DNA of 13,497 nucleotides from Wenzhouxiangella sp. (GCA_007116585.1 SKIE01000244.1:1-13497), one strand, 5' to 3'. Positions 1-7,403 are shown, counted from the first letter of the stretch. Made by a program: numbers and translations. The notes: generated from the sequence alone by a model not told the origin.

Positions 1-206
1 AGATGCCGCGCGCCGTGCTCACGCTCAAGCAGGGGGCCGGTCGGCTGATCCGTCAAAGCGAGGATTTCGGCGTGCTGGTGCTCGGCGACCCGCGCCTGAC
101 CAGCAAGTCCTATGGCAAGACCTTCCTGGCCAACCTGCCGCCGATGCAGCGGGTCGATGAGGTCGACGAGGTCATTAGCTTTCTGCACCAGCGCCTGGGC
201 CAATGA
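1..206 (+). CDS. yoaA: ATP-dependent DNA helicase, DinG/YoaA family (C-terminal fragment)
   Basis: Only the last 67 or so residues are present; the gene enters from the left edge (bases 1-2 end a codon). The visible part carries the XPD/DinG-type motif VI, QGAGRLIR, followed by D.GVLVLGDPRL, a YGKTFL segment and LPP, which is the usual end of this superfamily 2 helicase family. Family members unwind DNA 5' to 3' and usually hold an iron-sulfur cluster in a part not visible here. The stop TGA overlaps the tsaB start ATG (ATGA at 203-206). In E. coli yoaA also sits directly upstream of tsaB (yeaZ), which favours YoaA over DinG proper. Family assignment is firm; the exact paralogue is inferred from context. 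Confidence 0.85.
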   Translation, partial: MPRAVLTLKQGAGRLIRQSEDFGVLVLGDPRLTSKSYGKTFLANLPPMQRVDEVDEVISFLHQRLGQ

Positions 207-859
207 ACTTACTTGCTCTGGAGACTGCGACCCCCATGTGCTCGGTGGCCTTGTCAGTCTCCGGGCAGATCGCCGCGCGCTCGGAGCTGGCGGCGCGCGG
301 CCATGCCCTGCGCCTGCTGCCCTGGTGTGAAGAGCTGTTGGCCGAGGGCGGTCTCGAATTCTCCGACCTCGACGGGCTGGTAGTGGGCCGGGGTCCGGGC
401 GGATTTACCAGTTTGCGGATTGGTCTGGCGGTTGCTCAGGGGGTCGCGCTGGCCCATGCTCTGCCGATCTATCCGGTATCGAGTCTGGCGGCTCTGGCGC
501 TCGCAGCCGATCCTCGGGCAGATCATCAGCGGATTCTTGCTTTGATTGATGCACGCATGGGCGAGGTGTTTGCAGGCTGGTTCGAACGCCGTGATGGCCT
601 GTTGCATCCGCTGAAGCCGGAGGCCGTGCTGGCACCGGCTGATGTATTGCTGCCTGACAATCAGCGCTGGCTGATCGCAGGCTCAGGATTGGCGGCTTAT
701 CTCGACACGCTGAGCGAGCGGCTCGATGCGGTGGGGCATGATTTTCGGCCGGACGCCTGGCCGCAGGCTGAACACCTGTTCGGCTGGGTCGATCGGGTTG
801 GGCCGCTGCCCGCCTGGGATCTGGAGCCGACCTACGTCAGAAACCGAGTCACTCAGTAA
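203..859 (+). CDS. tsaB: tRNA threonylcarbamoyladenosine biosynthesis protein TsaB
   Basis: This 218-residue protein is close to the usual TsaB length (about 230). It begins with the ASKHA-type strand LLALETAT and has the family hallmark GRGPGGFTSLRIG near residues 62-74, plus the RGHALRLLP segment near 32-40. TsaB is the non-catalytic scaffold that pairs with TsaD, and with TsaE, to attach threonylcarbamoyl to A37 of ANN-decoding tRNAs in the cytoplasm. The start is fixed by the ATGA overlap with the upstream helicase gene; I see no independent ribosome site, so translation is probably coupled. It converges on ptsI with only 7 bp between stops and no obvious terminator hairpin. Confidence 0.95.
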   Translation: MNLLALETATPMCSVALSVSGQIAARSELAARGHALRLLPWCEELLAEGGLEFSDLDGLVVGRGPGGFTSLRIGLAVAQGVALAHALPIYPVSSLAALALAADPRADHQRILALIDARMGEVFAGWFERRDGLLHPLKPEAVLAPADVLLPDNQRWLIAGSGLAAYLDTLSERLDAVGHDFRPDAWPQAEHLFGWVDRVGPLPAWDLEPTYVRNRVTQ

Positions 860-866
860 AGGCGAA

Positions 867-2600
867 TCAGCCCTGTCGTTGCAGCTGGTCGAGCAGATCA
901 ACACCCGTGCTTGGGCCGTTTTCCATCCAGTCGCGCACGATCCTGCGGCAATCCTCTGCCGAAGTTTCAATCAGGCTCTTCTTGACCACTGCCAGGGCAG
1001 CCGGTGGCATGCTCAGGCGATCAAGCCCCAGGCCGAGCAGCAGGCGCGCGGTCCGTGCATCGCCGGCCAGTTCGCCGCAGACGGTCACGGTCTTCCCTTG
1101 GCGCGCCCCGGCCCGCTGCACCCGGCTGAGCAGGTCAAGTATGGCGGGGTGGGTCGGATCGTATAGATAGTTGACCAGTTCGTCCGACCGATCAATGGCC
1201 AGCACGTACTGAATCAGGTCATTGGTGCCGATGGACAAAAAATCCAGCAGACCGGCCAGATGCTCGCAGGCCAGCGCAGCGGCCGGCGTCTCGATCATGC
1301 CGCCAACCGGCAGCTCGGGGTCGATCTGCAGGCCTTCGTGCTTGAGTTCGGCGCGACACTGGTCGATCAATCGGCGGGCCTGGTGAATTTCTTCCGCCTG
1401 GGTCACCATGGGCAGCAGGATTTCCACTGGTCCGTGGGCCGAGGCCCGCAAGATCCCGCGCAGCTGCTGTTTGAACAATTCAAGCAGAGCTAGCGACAAG
1501 CGCAGGCCGCGCAGGCCCAGGGCCGGATTGGGCCCTTTCGCGAAGGCAAGGACGGCTGGCAGCTTGTCGCCGCCGGCATCCAGCGTGCGAATGGTGATCG
1601 GGCGTCCATCCATGGTCTCCAGCGCCGCGCGATAGGCGCGGTACTGGGTGTCCTCGTCGGGCAGCGTCTCATCGAGATAGAGATACTCGGTGCGCATCAG
1701 GCCGATGGCGTCGACCCCCGCGTCACGACAGCGCTGAAACTCCGGCAGCAGGTCGGCATTGCCGGTCAGGGTGAAGGCGTGGCCGTCGCGGGTGCTTGAC
1801 GGGCGCGCCAGGTAGCGTTTCAGGTCGATTCGCCGGCGACGACCCGCTTCGCGCTTTTCCCGATAGTGGGCCAGCAGCCCGTCGTCGTCTCCGGCCAGAA
1901 CGGCGCCGTAATGCCCGTCCAGGATGACCGATTCGTCCTCTTCCAGCAGTTCCAGCGCGTGGTGGACACCAACCAGCATCGGGATTTCGAGGCTGCGGGC
2001 CAGAATGGCGGCATGCGACCAGGGGCCGCCGTGCTCGGTGATCAGCCCGGCGACCCGCCGTTCGGCCAGCACGGTCATGTCGGCCGGGCCCAGTTCCGGC
2101 GCGACCAGAATGGTGTTTTCAAGCCGATGTGGCACGCGCGCGCTCAACAGGGCGGCCGGCTGCTCGGCCAGCTCGCGCCGAACGAGGCCAACGGCTTGTT
2201 CGAGATCTTCTCGCCTGAGCGCCAGATATTCATCGCCCATGCGCCGAAACTCGGCCTGCAGTTCGTTGGCTTGCTGGACCAGAGCCCATTCGGCATTGAT
2301 GCGCTGGCTGCTGATACGCTCGGTCGTCCCCTCGATCAGTAACGGATCGCGCAAAATCAGCCGGTGGGCCTCGAGTAGTTCGCGTGCCGTTTCGCTGATG
2401 TCGTGGTTCATGCGGGACAACAGATCGGACAGAAACTTCTCGCTCCGGTTGAAGGCCCGATGGGTTCTCTCCAACTCGGCCGCGACCGCATCTCGATCGA
2501 TGTGGTATTCCGGGATCGACAACTCGCCGGGCGTGAGCCGGTGGACCCGGCCGATCGCGATGCCGCTCGTGGCGCCCAGCCCGGTCAGCGCCAGGCTCAT
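867..2600 (-). CDS. ptsI: Phosphoenolpyruvate-protein phosphotransferase (PTS Enzyme I)
   Basis: Enzyme I takes phosphate from PEP and passes it to His15 of HPr. All expected parts are present in 577 residues: an N-terminal HPr-binding helical domain, the phospho-histidine region around His196 (GGPWSHAAILARS), and the PEP-binding barrel with LMRTEYLYLD (Arg303), TIRTLDAGGDK (Arg338), SIGTNDLIQY (Asn460), AIDR (Arg471) and the VCGELAGD segment with the catalytic Cys508. The residues before the active His are Pro-Trp instead of the common Arg-Thr. Its ATG overlaps the HPr stop (ATGA). It is the last gene of the minus-strand run. No GAF or other extra N-terminal domain is present, so this is the plain EI architecture rather than EI(Ntr). 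No sugar-specific IIB/IIC genes lie nearby. Confidence 0.96.
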   Translation of the reverse strand: MSLALTGLGATSGIAIGRVHRLTPGELSIPEYHIDRDAVAAELERTHRAFNRSEKFLSDLLSRMNHDISETARELLEAHRLILRDPLLIEGTTERISSQRINAEWALVQQANELQAEFRRMGDEYLALRREDLEQAVGLVRRELAEQPAALLSARVPHRLENTILVAPELGPADMTVLAERRVAGLITEHGGPWSHAAILARSLEIPMLVGVHHALELLEEDESVILDGHYGAVLAGDDDGLLAHYREKREAGRRRRIDLKRYLARPSSTRDGHAFTLTGNADLLPEFQRCRDAGVDAIGLMRTEYLYLDETLPDEDTQYRAYRAALETMDGRPITIRTLDAGGDKLPAVLAFAKGPNPALGLRGLRLSLALLELFKQQLRGILRASAHGPVEILLPMVTQAEEIHQARRLIDQCRAELKHEGLQIDPELPVGGMIETPAAALACEHLAGLLDFLSIGTNDLIQYVLAIDRSDELVNYLYDPTHPAILDLLSRVQRAGARQGKTVTVCGELAGDARTARLLLGLGLDRLSMPPAALAVVKKSLIETSAEDCRRIVRDWMENGPSTGVDLLDQLQRQG

Positions 2601-2866
2601 TCGCCTTCTCCAAAGCGGTTTGCAACCAGATCCTGCAGCGCGGCAAGCGCGGCTTCGGCATCAGAACCGTCGAGCCGCAAGGTGAGTTCGGCGCCGCACG
2701 GGGCGCCAAGCAGCAGCACGCCCATGATGGATTTGGCGTTGACCGTCTTCCCGCCATAGCCAAGTTCGATCTTGGATTCGAAACGCGAGGCGGTTTGCAC
2801 CAGCTTGCTCGCCGCCCGGGCGTGCAGGCCCAGCCGGTTTTGCAGCTGCAGGTGTGCCTGGGTCAC
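2597..2866 (-). CDS. ptsH: Phosphocarrier protein HPr
   Basis: This 89-residue protein has the complete HPr pattern. His15 sits in NRLGLHARAASKLV and accepts phosphate from Enzyme I. Ser46 sits in NAKSIMGVLLLGA and is the site that HPr kinase/phosphorylase modifies. Both residues fall at their canonical numbers, and hprK is encoded about 1.2 kb upstream, so dual phosphorylation (His15-P for relay, Ser46-P for regulation) is likely. It overlaps IIA(Man) upstream and ptsI downstream, each by 4 bp. It could also be called NPr-like because no permease is near, but the sequence does not separate the two names; ptsH is used here in the generic sense. Confidence 0.94.
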   Translation of the reverse strand: MTQAHLQLQNRLGLHARAASKLVQTASRFESKIELGYGGKTVNAKSIMGVLLLGAPCGAELTLRLDGSDAEAALAALQDLVANRFGEGE

Positions 2867-3240
2867 CGTTGGATGATGCCCTGGCGCCCACCCAGATCGG
2901 CCAACTGGGCCAGTTGCTCAGCGGGCTTGTCTGAATGCGAAACGGCTTTGAGCAGCATTGGCAGGCTCAAGCCTGAGACGACCGGAAGCGCATGCCGGGC
3001 TGCGGCCTGCACGGCCAGATTGTGGGGCGTGGCACCGGGCAAGTCGGTCAGGATCAGCGCACCGTCGGGATCCATGCTCGCGGCAATTGCGCCGATCAAT
3101 TCGCTCAGTACCGCATTCGGATCCGTATTTTCAACGACGGCCACGGTGGTGATGCGAAGCGGGTGTCCGAGAATCACCTCGGCCTGGTGACGCAGGGATT
3201 CCCCGAGTCCACTGTGAGTGACCAGTATGATGCCCGTCAT
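2863..3240 (-). CDS. PTS EIIA domain protein, mannose family (single-domain)
   Basis: A 125-residue stand-alone IIA of the mannose (PTS-EIIA type-4) family. It starts with the strand MTGIILVTHSGLGE, where His9 is the phosphorylated residue, and contains LTDLPGATP (Asp66), the loop packed against that histidine, then GLSLPMLLKA. The frame is open 35 codons further upstream, but the ATG at 3240 is chosen because it gives the family N-terminus and overlaps the rapZ stop exactly (ATGA). No IIB, IIC or IID partner is present, so it probably works as a phosphorylation-state signal rather than in mannose uptake. Similar genes lie between rapZ and ptsH in many beta- and gammaproteobacteria. Family is secure; target unknown. 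Confidence 0.92.
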   Translation of the reverse strand: MTGIILVTHSGLGESLRHQAEVILGHPLRITTVAVVENTDPNAVLSELIGAIAASMDPDGALILTDLPGATPHNLAVQAAARHALPVVSGLSLPMLLKAVSHSDKPAEQLAQLADLGGRQGIIQR

Positions 3241-4106
3241 CGCTCCAGCTCCCGATGGCTGACCACGATACGGTGACCATCCTCGCGCAGCAAAGTGGCC
3301 ATTTGATCGACCAGATAGACCGAGCGGTGCTGGCCACCGGTACAACCAATCGCAATCGTCAGGAGACTGCGCTGGTCTTCCGCCAGCGCCGGCAGCCAGC
3401 GCCGAACAAACGCCAGCACATCATCGTGGAACAGGCCGACCCGCTCATGCGCCTCCAGCCAGCCTCGCACCGCTTCGTCCAGTCCTGTCAGCGGTCTCAG
3501 TTCCGCGACCCAGTGCGGATTGGGCAGACAGCGGGCATCGAACAGGAAATCAACGTCCAGCGGCACGCCGTTCTTGAAGCCGAACGACACCAGGACGACG
3601 CTCTGCGGGCCGTCCGTGCCGCCCTGCCCAACACTGCGCACCACTTGTCGGCGCAGCTGGTGCACGTTGGTTTCCGAGGTGTTGATGATCCAGTCGGCGC
3701 GTTCGCGCAAGGGCGCCATCAAGCGGCATTCGTTGCGGATAGCCGTTTCCAGGCTGCCGGTGCCGGCCAGCGGGTGGCGTCGTCTGGTCTCGCTGAACCG
3801 GCGCGCGAGCACCGCCGGTTCGGCTTCCAGAAACAGAAGTTGAAAAGCATTGGGGTCGGGCAGGCTGTCGAGCAAAGTGGTCAGACGCTCAAGGCCATCG
3901 GGCCCGGTTCGCGCATCAATGCCAATGGCGAGATACGGATAGCGTTCGGGCTGGGCCTTGACCTCGTCGATCAGACCGGCCAGCAGACCGCCCGGCAGGT
4001 TATCCACACAGTAGTAACCGAGGTCTTCAAGCGCGTTGAGCGCCATGCTCTTGCCGCTGCCCGACAGGCCGCTGATGACCACCATGGGGGCCGAGGTCTG
4101 ATTCAT
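3237..4106 (-). CDS. rapZ: RNase adapter protein / nucleotide-binding protein RapZ
   Basis: At 289 residues it matches RapZ (about 284). It has an N-terminal P-loop GLSGSGKS (13-20) followed by CVDNLP (33-38), a LFLEAE strand in the Walker B region, SETRRRHPL (105-112), the strongly conserved block SFGFKNG...FDARCLPNPHW (174-199), and CTGGQHRSV (255-263) in the C-terminal RNA-binding domain. In E. coli RapZ binds sRNAs GlmY/GlmZ and directs RNase E to GlmZ, controlling glucosamine-6-phosphate synthesis; whether those sRNAs exist here is unknown. Walker B reads LEA where E. coli has LDA. It overlaps hprK upstream and IIA(Man) downstream by 4 bp, which links it to the PTS genes as in many proteobacteria. 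Confidence 0.95.
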   Translation of the reverse strand: MNQTSAPMVVISGLSGSGKSMALNALEDLGYYCVDNLPGGLLAGLIDEVKAQPERYPYLAIGIDARTGPDGLERLTTLLDSLPDPNAFQLLFLEAEPAVLARRFSETRRRHPLAGTGSLETAIRNECRLMAPLRERADWIINTSETNVHQLRRQVVRSVGQGGTDGPQSVVLVSFGFKNGVPLDVDFLFDARCLPNPHWVAELRPLTGLDEAVRGWLEAHERVGLFHDDVLAFVRRWLPALAEDQRSLLTIAIGCTGGQHRSVYLVDQMATLLREDGHRIVVSHRELER

Positions 4107-5044
4107 GTCTGTTCTGACATCAGCCGGGCATGCCGTTCCATGAACTCGCGCGCTGCGTCGAAGCCCTTGAGACGCAGCATGAAACTCCGCACGGCTGCCT
4201 CTGCCATGACGGCGAGGTTGCGGCCGGCCAGCACCGGCAGGTGAATCCGGGGTACGTCGAGTTCAAGAATGGGTCGGGTATCAAAGTGACCCTGCAGCCG
4301 GTCGCCCGGGAGTTCGGAGGCAGAGGGGGTGTGCAGATGAATCACCAGGCGCAGATACTTGCTGGTCTTGACTGCAGCATCTCCGAACATTCTGCGAACG
4401 TCAAGCAGACCCAGGCCGCGGACTTCGAGATAGTCACGCAGCACCTCCGGGCAGTGGCCTTCGATCAGGTCAGGCGAAATGCGGGTGAACGAGGGCGCAT
4501 CGTCGGCAATCAAGCGGTGACCGCGGCTGATCAACTCCAGCGCCAGTTCGCTCTTGCCGGTGCCGGATTCACCGGTGATCAGCACGCCCAAGGTAAAGAT
4601 CTCCATGAACACCCCGTGTACGGTCTGACCCGGGGCCAGCGCGCGTGAGACTTCGTAGGCCAGCACCTGGACCACTTCCCAGGCTGGCTGGGTGGCCTTG
4701 AGCAGGGGGATGTTGTGCTCGCTGGCCGCCTGCTCGAGGTCGCGCGCTACTTCAACATGTCCGCCGATGATGATGGCAGCCGGGCGCGCATCGGCCACCT
4801 TGGCCAGTGCCTCCCAGCGCGCTCGGGCTTCCAGCGCGTCAAGCCATTCCAGTTCTTCCTGACCGATGACCTGGATGCGGTTTGGATGGATCAGGTTGAG
4901 GTAGCCGACCAGAGACGGGCGCCCGCTGGTTGCAGCGCCACTGACAGTCATTGATGACTGCTGTGCCTGGCCGAGAATCCATTCAAGCCCCAATCGACCG
5001 CCGCATTGCCCGACGATCTGTTCCAGGCTGATGCTTCGGGCCAT
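4103..5044 (-). CDS. hprK: HPr kinase/phosphorylase
   Basis: HprK phosphorylates and dephosphorylates Ser46 of HPr. Numbered from the ATG at 5044 (313 residues), it shows His143 in TVHG, the P-loop GESGTGKS (158-165), LIADD (178-182) with catalytic Asp, the family signature LEVRGLGLLDVRRMFG (206-221) and the C-terminal AGRNLAVMAEAA (273-284). The frame can also start at a GTG at 5098, which would overlap ptsN by 32 bp and add a Pro-rich 18-residue tail. The ATG is preferred because MARSISLEQIV resembles the usual N-terminus and leaves a 22-bp gap; neither start has a convincing Shine-Dalgarno. HprK is absent from enterobacteria and Pseudomonas, so it is informative about lineage. Confidence 0.94.
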   Translation of the reverse strand: MARSISLEQIVGQCGGRLGLEWILGQAQQSSMTVSGAATSGRPSLVGYLNLIHPNRIQVIGQEELEWLDALEARARWEALAKVADARPAAIIIGGHVEVARDLEQAASEHNIPLLKATQPAWEVVQVLAYEVSRALAPGQTVHGVFMEIFTLGVLITGESGTGKSELALELISRGHRLIADDAPSFTRISPDLIEGHCPEVLRDYLEVRGLGLLDVRRMFGDAAVKTSKYLRLVIHLHTPSASELPGDRLQGHFDTRPILELDVPRIHLPVLAGRNLAVMAEAAVRSFMLRLKGFDAAREFMERHARLMSEQT

Positions 5045-5066
5045 GGTGCGGGGCGAGGGCGGGGGT

Positions 5067-5537
5067 TCAGGCCGAGTCACCGCCACCGGGCGGTTCACTC
5101 ATGATCTTCATGACTTCATCGGCGCTGCCCGCCCTCCGCAGTCGCTCTCGGCATTGGTCGTTTCCGAAGCGCTCGGCAATGCCGGCCAGCAGTCGCAGAT
5201 GCACGTCGGTGCACTGGGACGGAACGGCCAGGGCAAAGAAAAGCCGTACCGGTTCATTGTCAGGCGCGTCGAAGGAGATACCGCTGCTCAGGCGAATCAG
5301 TGCGCCAGAAACGCTGGCCTGACCTTCAACGCGGCCGTGCGGAATGGCGACGCCGTGGCCCAGCCCGGTCGAGCCCAAGCGCTCGCGCTGACACAGGGAG
5401 TCGAAGATATCCCGTGCGTGACCGGCATCGCTCTGGGCGGCCAGAAGCTCAGCTGCCTTTTCCAGCAGGGTTTTCTTGCTGGATGCCGCGACATCCAGCG
5501 CGATACGTTCCGGGGCGAGTATGTCGGCTACTTCCAA
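5067..5537 (-). CDS. ptsN: PTS IIA-like nitrogen-regulatory protein PtsN (EIIA-Ntr)
   Basis: This 156-residue fructose/mannitol-type EIIA domain carries RERLGSTGLGHGVAIPHGRV with the phospho-accepting His67, at almost the same number as E. coli (His68), and VRLFFALAVPS after it. EIIA(Ntr) is the output of the nitrogen PTS and in enterobacteria regulates potassium transport and other targets according to phosphorylation. The start is an uncommon TTG at 5537, supported by a strong GGAGGG ribosome site 8 bp upstream; no ATG or GTG nearby gives a full domain. It lies 47 bp after hpf and 22 bp before hprK. Its position right after rpoN-hpf is the classical arrangement. Confidence 0.93.
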   Translation of the reverse strand: MEVADILAPERIALDVAASSKKTLLEKAAELLAAQSDAGHARDIFDSLCQRERLGSTGLGHGVAIPHGRVEGQASVSGALIRLSSGISFDAPDNEPVRLFFALAVPSQCTDVHLRLLAGIAERFGNDQCRERLRRAGSADEVMKIMSEPPGGGDSA

Positions 5538-5545
5538 GACGCCAG

Positions 5546-5551
5546 CCCTCC
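5546..5551 (-). promoter_or_regulatory. Strong ribosome binding site for ptsN with TTG start
   Basis: On the minus strand GGAGGG lies 8 bp before the TTG at 5537. It decides the unusual start codon. The site is itself part of the self-complementary CCTCCGGAGG, and lies just downstream of an imperfect hairpin at 5556-5586, so its accessibility could depend on local RNA folding. Confidence 0.6.
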
Positions 5552-5555
5552 GGAG

Positions 5556-5586
5556 GATTCCCGATCTTGCCTCGAATATCGGAATC
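5556..5586 (-). repeat. Imperfect inverted repeat between hpf and ptsN
   Basis: On the plus strand gattcccgat (5556-5565) and atcggaatc (5578-5586) can pair over 9 bp with one bulged C, leaving a 12-base loop. The arm at 5578-5586 overlaps the hpf stop codon. No run of T follows on the minus strand, so it is not a typical terminator. It could attenuate, stabilise the upstream mRNA, or shape access to the ptsN ribosome site; these roles are inference. Confidence 0.4.
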
Positions 5587-5890
5587 AGGCCGAATTGCGG
5601 TGGTCGGTGATACGGCTCTTGTAACGCCGGACCTGCCGATCCAGCTTGTCGATCAGGCCATCGATGGCCGCATACATGTCCTCAGCCGTGGCTACCGCAT
5701 GGAGGGCGTTGGTCTTGCCGCCGACGTGCACCGTGCCTTCGGCGGTGTGCTCCAGTTTATCCAGGCGCATCACGAAATGGCCAGAAATCAAATTGTCGTA
5801 ATGGCGCTCGAGACGCTCAGTTTTTTCCTGCAGATAGGCTCTCATGGCCTGGGTCACATCGATGTTCTGACCGGTGACTTCGAGTTGCAT
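5585..5890 (-). CDS. hpf: Ribosome hibernation promoting factor, short form
   Basis: A 101-residue protein with the single HPF/YfiA domain: an N-terminal strand MQLEVTGQNIDVTQAMRAYLQEK, HYDN, an EGTVHVGGKTNALHAVATAEDMYAAID core and KLDRQVRRYK near the end. Short HPF binds the decoding centre of the 30S subunit and promotes inactive ribosome dimers in stationary phase; the long-form C-terminal dimerisation domain is absent. A GGAG ribosome site lies 6 bp before the ATG. The gene follows rpoN by 76 bp and precedes ptsN by 47 bp, matching the rpoN-hpf-ptsN order known from E. coli and others. Confidence 0.95.
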   Translation of the reverse strand: MQLEVTGQNIDVTQAMRAYLQEKTERLERHYDNLISGHFVMRLDKLEHTAEGTVHVGGKTNALHAVATAEDMYAAIDGLIDKLDRQVRRYKSRITDHRNSA

Positions 5891-5909
5891 GCGGTGCTCC
5901 TTGGCTGAT

Positions 5910-5932
5910 GTCGAGTCGGTGTTCGATTCGAC
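5910..5932 (-). promoter_or_regulatory. Hairpin in the hpf leader
   Basis: In the 76-bp rpoN-hpf gap, gtcgagtcg (5910-5918) and cgattcgac (5924-5932) pair over 9 positions with one mismatch around a 5-base loop. It ends about 9 bp upstream of the GGAG ribosome site of hpf. It could modulate hpf translation or be left from an mRNA processing site; nothing in the sequence distinguishes these. Confidence 0.35.
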
Positions 5933-5955
5933 GAAAGAGTGCAGTAGATGTTCTG

Positions 5956-5961
5956 ATTTTA
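5956..5961 (-). promoter_or_regulatory. Possible -10 element for hpf
   Basis: TAAAAT on the minus strand matches the sigma-70 -10 consensus at 5 of 6 positions, just after the rpoN stop codon. Transcription starting 6-7 bp downstream would give a leader of about 60 bases that includes the hairpin at 5910-5932. I see no good -35 at 16-18 bp spacing, so the call is weak. Confidence 0.22.
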
Positions 5962-5966
5962 ACCGA

Positions 5967-7403
5967 TCAATACCCGGTTGACCTGTCAGGTTGCGCTCGG
6001 GTCCGCGCCATGCGGCGGCGCTGGGCCGAACCGGGAATGCCGAGCTGTTCGCGGTATTTGGCCACGGTGCGCCGCGCCAACTGAATGCCCTGCTCGGCCA
6101 GTTGATGGGTCAATCGCTGATCCGAGATCGGTTTTCCTGCCGGCTCAGCGCCGATCATCCGGCGCAGCTGGGCCTTGACCGCCGTGGCGCTGACGGCTCG
6201 ACCATCGGCACCGGGCAGTCCGACAGAGAAGAAATGCTTCAGTTCAAAAGTCCCGCGCGGGGTGTGGGCATACTTCTGGGTGGTGGCCCGTGACACGGTA
6301 GACTCATGCACCCCCACGGCCTCGGCGATTTCCCGCTGCAGCAAGGGCTGCATCGCGGTGTCGCCCTGCTCCAGGAAACCGACCTGGCGTTCGACGATGG
6401 TCTCGCTGACGGCCAGCAGCGTCTGATTGCGCATCTCCAGTCCGCTGATCAGCCAGCGCGCTTCCTGTAATCGGTCCTTGAGGTACTTGCGATCCTCGCC
6501 CCGGCTTTGCCGCAACAGCTGCATGTAGGTCTGGTTCAGACGCAGGCGCGGATCGCTGTCCGGATTGAGGCTGACTCGCCAGCCGTGTTCACTCCGTGTG
6601 ACGTAGACATCGGGCACAACGTAGTTCTCGCGCTCGTTGCCGAAGCGGCTGCACGGGTGCGGGTTGAGCGAGCGTACGAGCTCTAGCGCCTGCTCGATGT
6701 CGGCTACAGCAAAGCCCGTGCTGCGGGCCAGACCGGCCGGATCGAGCTGGCCGAGCGATTCGAGGTGGTGTTCGACCAGATGGGTCGCCAGCCCCAGCCC
6801 TGGCTGATCGGAGGGTTGCGTGTGCAGCTGCAGCAACAGGCACTCGCGCAAATCACGCGCGGCGACTCCGACGGGCTCAAAGTGCTGAATGCGCTCAAGC
6901 ACTGCTTCAATCTCTTCGACCGAGACCAGTTGCTCAGGTGCCAGCGAAGCGCGCAGCGTGTCCAGGTCGTCGCGCAGGTAGCCGCGCTCGTCCAGGGCAT
7001 AAATCACGGCCCGGGCAATAGCTTCGTCAACCTCCGAGAAACCCGACAGGTTGACCTGCCAGAGCAGGTGCTGCTGCAGGGACTCCTCGGCGCGGTCGCT
7101 GACGAATTCATCGTAGCGCGGCGCTTCCCGGGCTACCGAGAAGCCGTCTGGCAGGTCATCGAAGCCGAAGTCTTCGCCGGTCTCGACGTGGCTGTCGGCG
7201 GTATCGGCAGCGTCCTGTGGACTGTCCGACGCCAGGTCGCGGTCTTCGGTCCGCTCGATCAGCGGATTGCCGTCGAGAACATTCCGGATATGATCCTTGA
7301 GTTCCAGCCGATTGAGCTGGAGCAGGGCAATGGCCTGGCGCAACTGAGGGGCCAGTTTGAGTTTCTGGCCGAGCTTGAGCTGGAGGCGTGCACCGGGCTT
7401 CAT
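5967..7403 (-). CDS. rpoN: RNA polymerase sigma-54 factor RpoN
   Basis: The protein (478 residues from ATG 7403) is full length. Region I, LQLKLGQKLKLAPQLRQAIALLQLNRLEL, binds enhancer activators; an acidic region II follows (about residues 50-110); then the core-binding domain; an HTH-containing DNA-binding domain (EIAEAVGVHESTVSRAT); and the RpoN box ARRTVAKYRE near residue 450 that reads the -24 promoter element. An in-frame GTG at 7409 would add two residues and has AGGG 7 bp upstream; the ATG is preferred because MKPxxxLQLKLGQ is the usual N-terminus. No sigma-54 activator gene is in the window. It lies 54 bp after lptB, as in most proteobacteria. Confidence 0.95.
   Translation of the reverse strand: MKPGARLQLKLGQKLKLAPQLRQAIALLQLNRLELKDHIRNVLDGNPLIERTEDRDLASDSPQDAADTADSHVETGEDFGFDDLPDGFSVAREAPRYDEFVSDRAEESLQQHLLWQVNLSGFSEVDEAIARAVIYALDERGYLRDDLDTLRASLAPEQLVSVEEIEAVLERIQHFEPVGVAARDLRECLLLQLHTQPSDQPGLGLATHLVEHHLESLGQLDPAGLARSTGFAVADIEQALELVRSLNPHPCSRFGNERENYVVPDVYVTRSEHGWRVSLNPDSDPRLRLNQTYMQLLRQSRGEDRKYLKDRLQEARWLISGLEMRNQTLLAVSETIVERQVGFLEQGDTAMQPLLQREIAEAVGVHESTVSRATTQKYAHTPRGTFELKHFFSVGLPGADGRAVSATAVKAQLRRMIGAEPAGKPISDQRLTHQLAEQGIQLARRTVAKYREQLGIPGSAQRRRMARTRAQPDRSTGY

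Noticed and set aside
860..866. Terminator between convergent tsaB and ptsI
   Set aside because: The gap is 7 bp and I find no stem-loop with a T-run on either strand around it.
1924..2685. A 253-codon plus-strand frame opposite ptsI and ptsH
   Set aside because: Its Ser/Arg-rich, low-complexity translation is a typical antisense shadow of a GC-rich coding region.
2863..3345. A longer IIA(Man) protein with 35 extra N-terminal residues
   Set aside because: The extension overlaps the conserved end of rapZ, has no family similarity, and the internal ATG at 3240 gives the exact IIA N-terminus and ATGA junction.
3255..4244. A 329-codon open frame on the plus strand opposite rapZ and hprK
   Set aside because: Both genes underneath have complete catalytic motifs; the antisense translation has no family pattern and is explained by codon bias.
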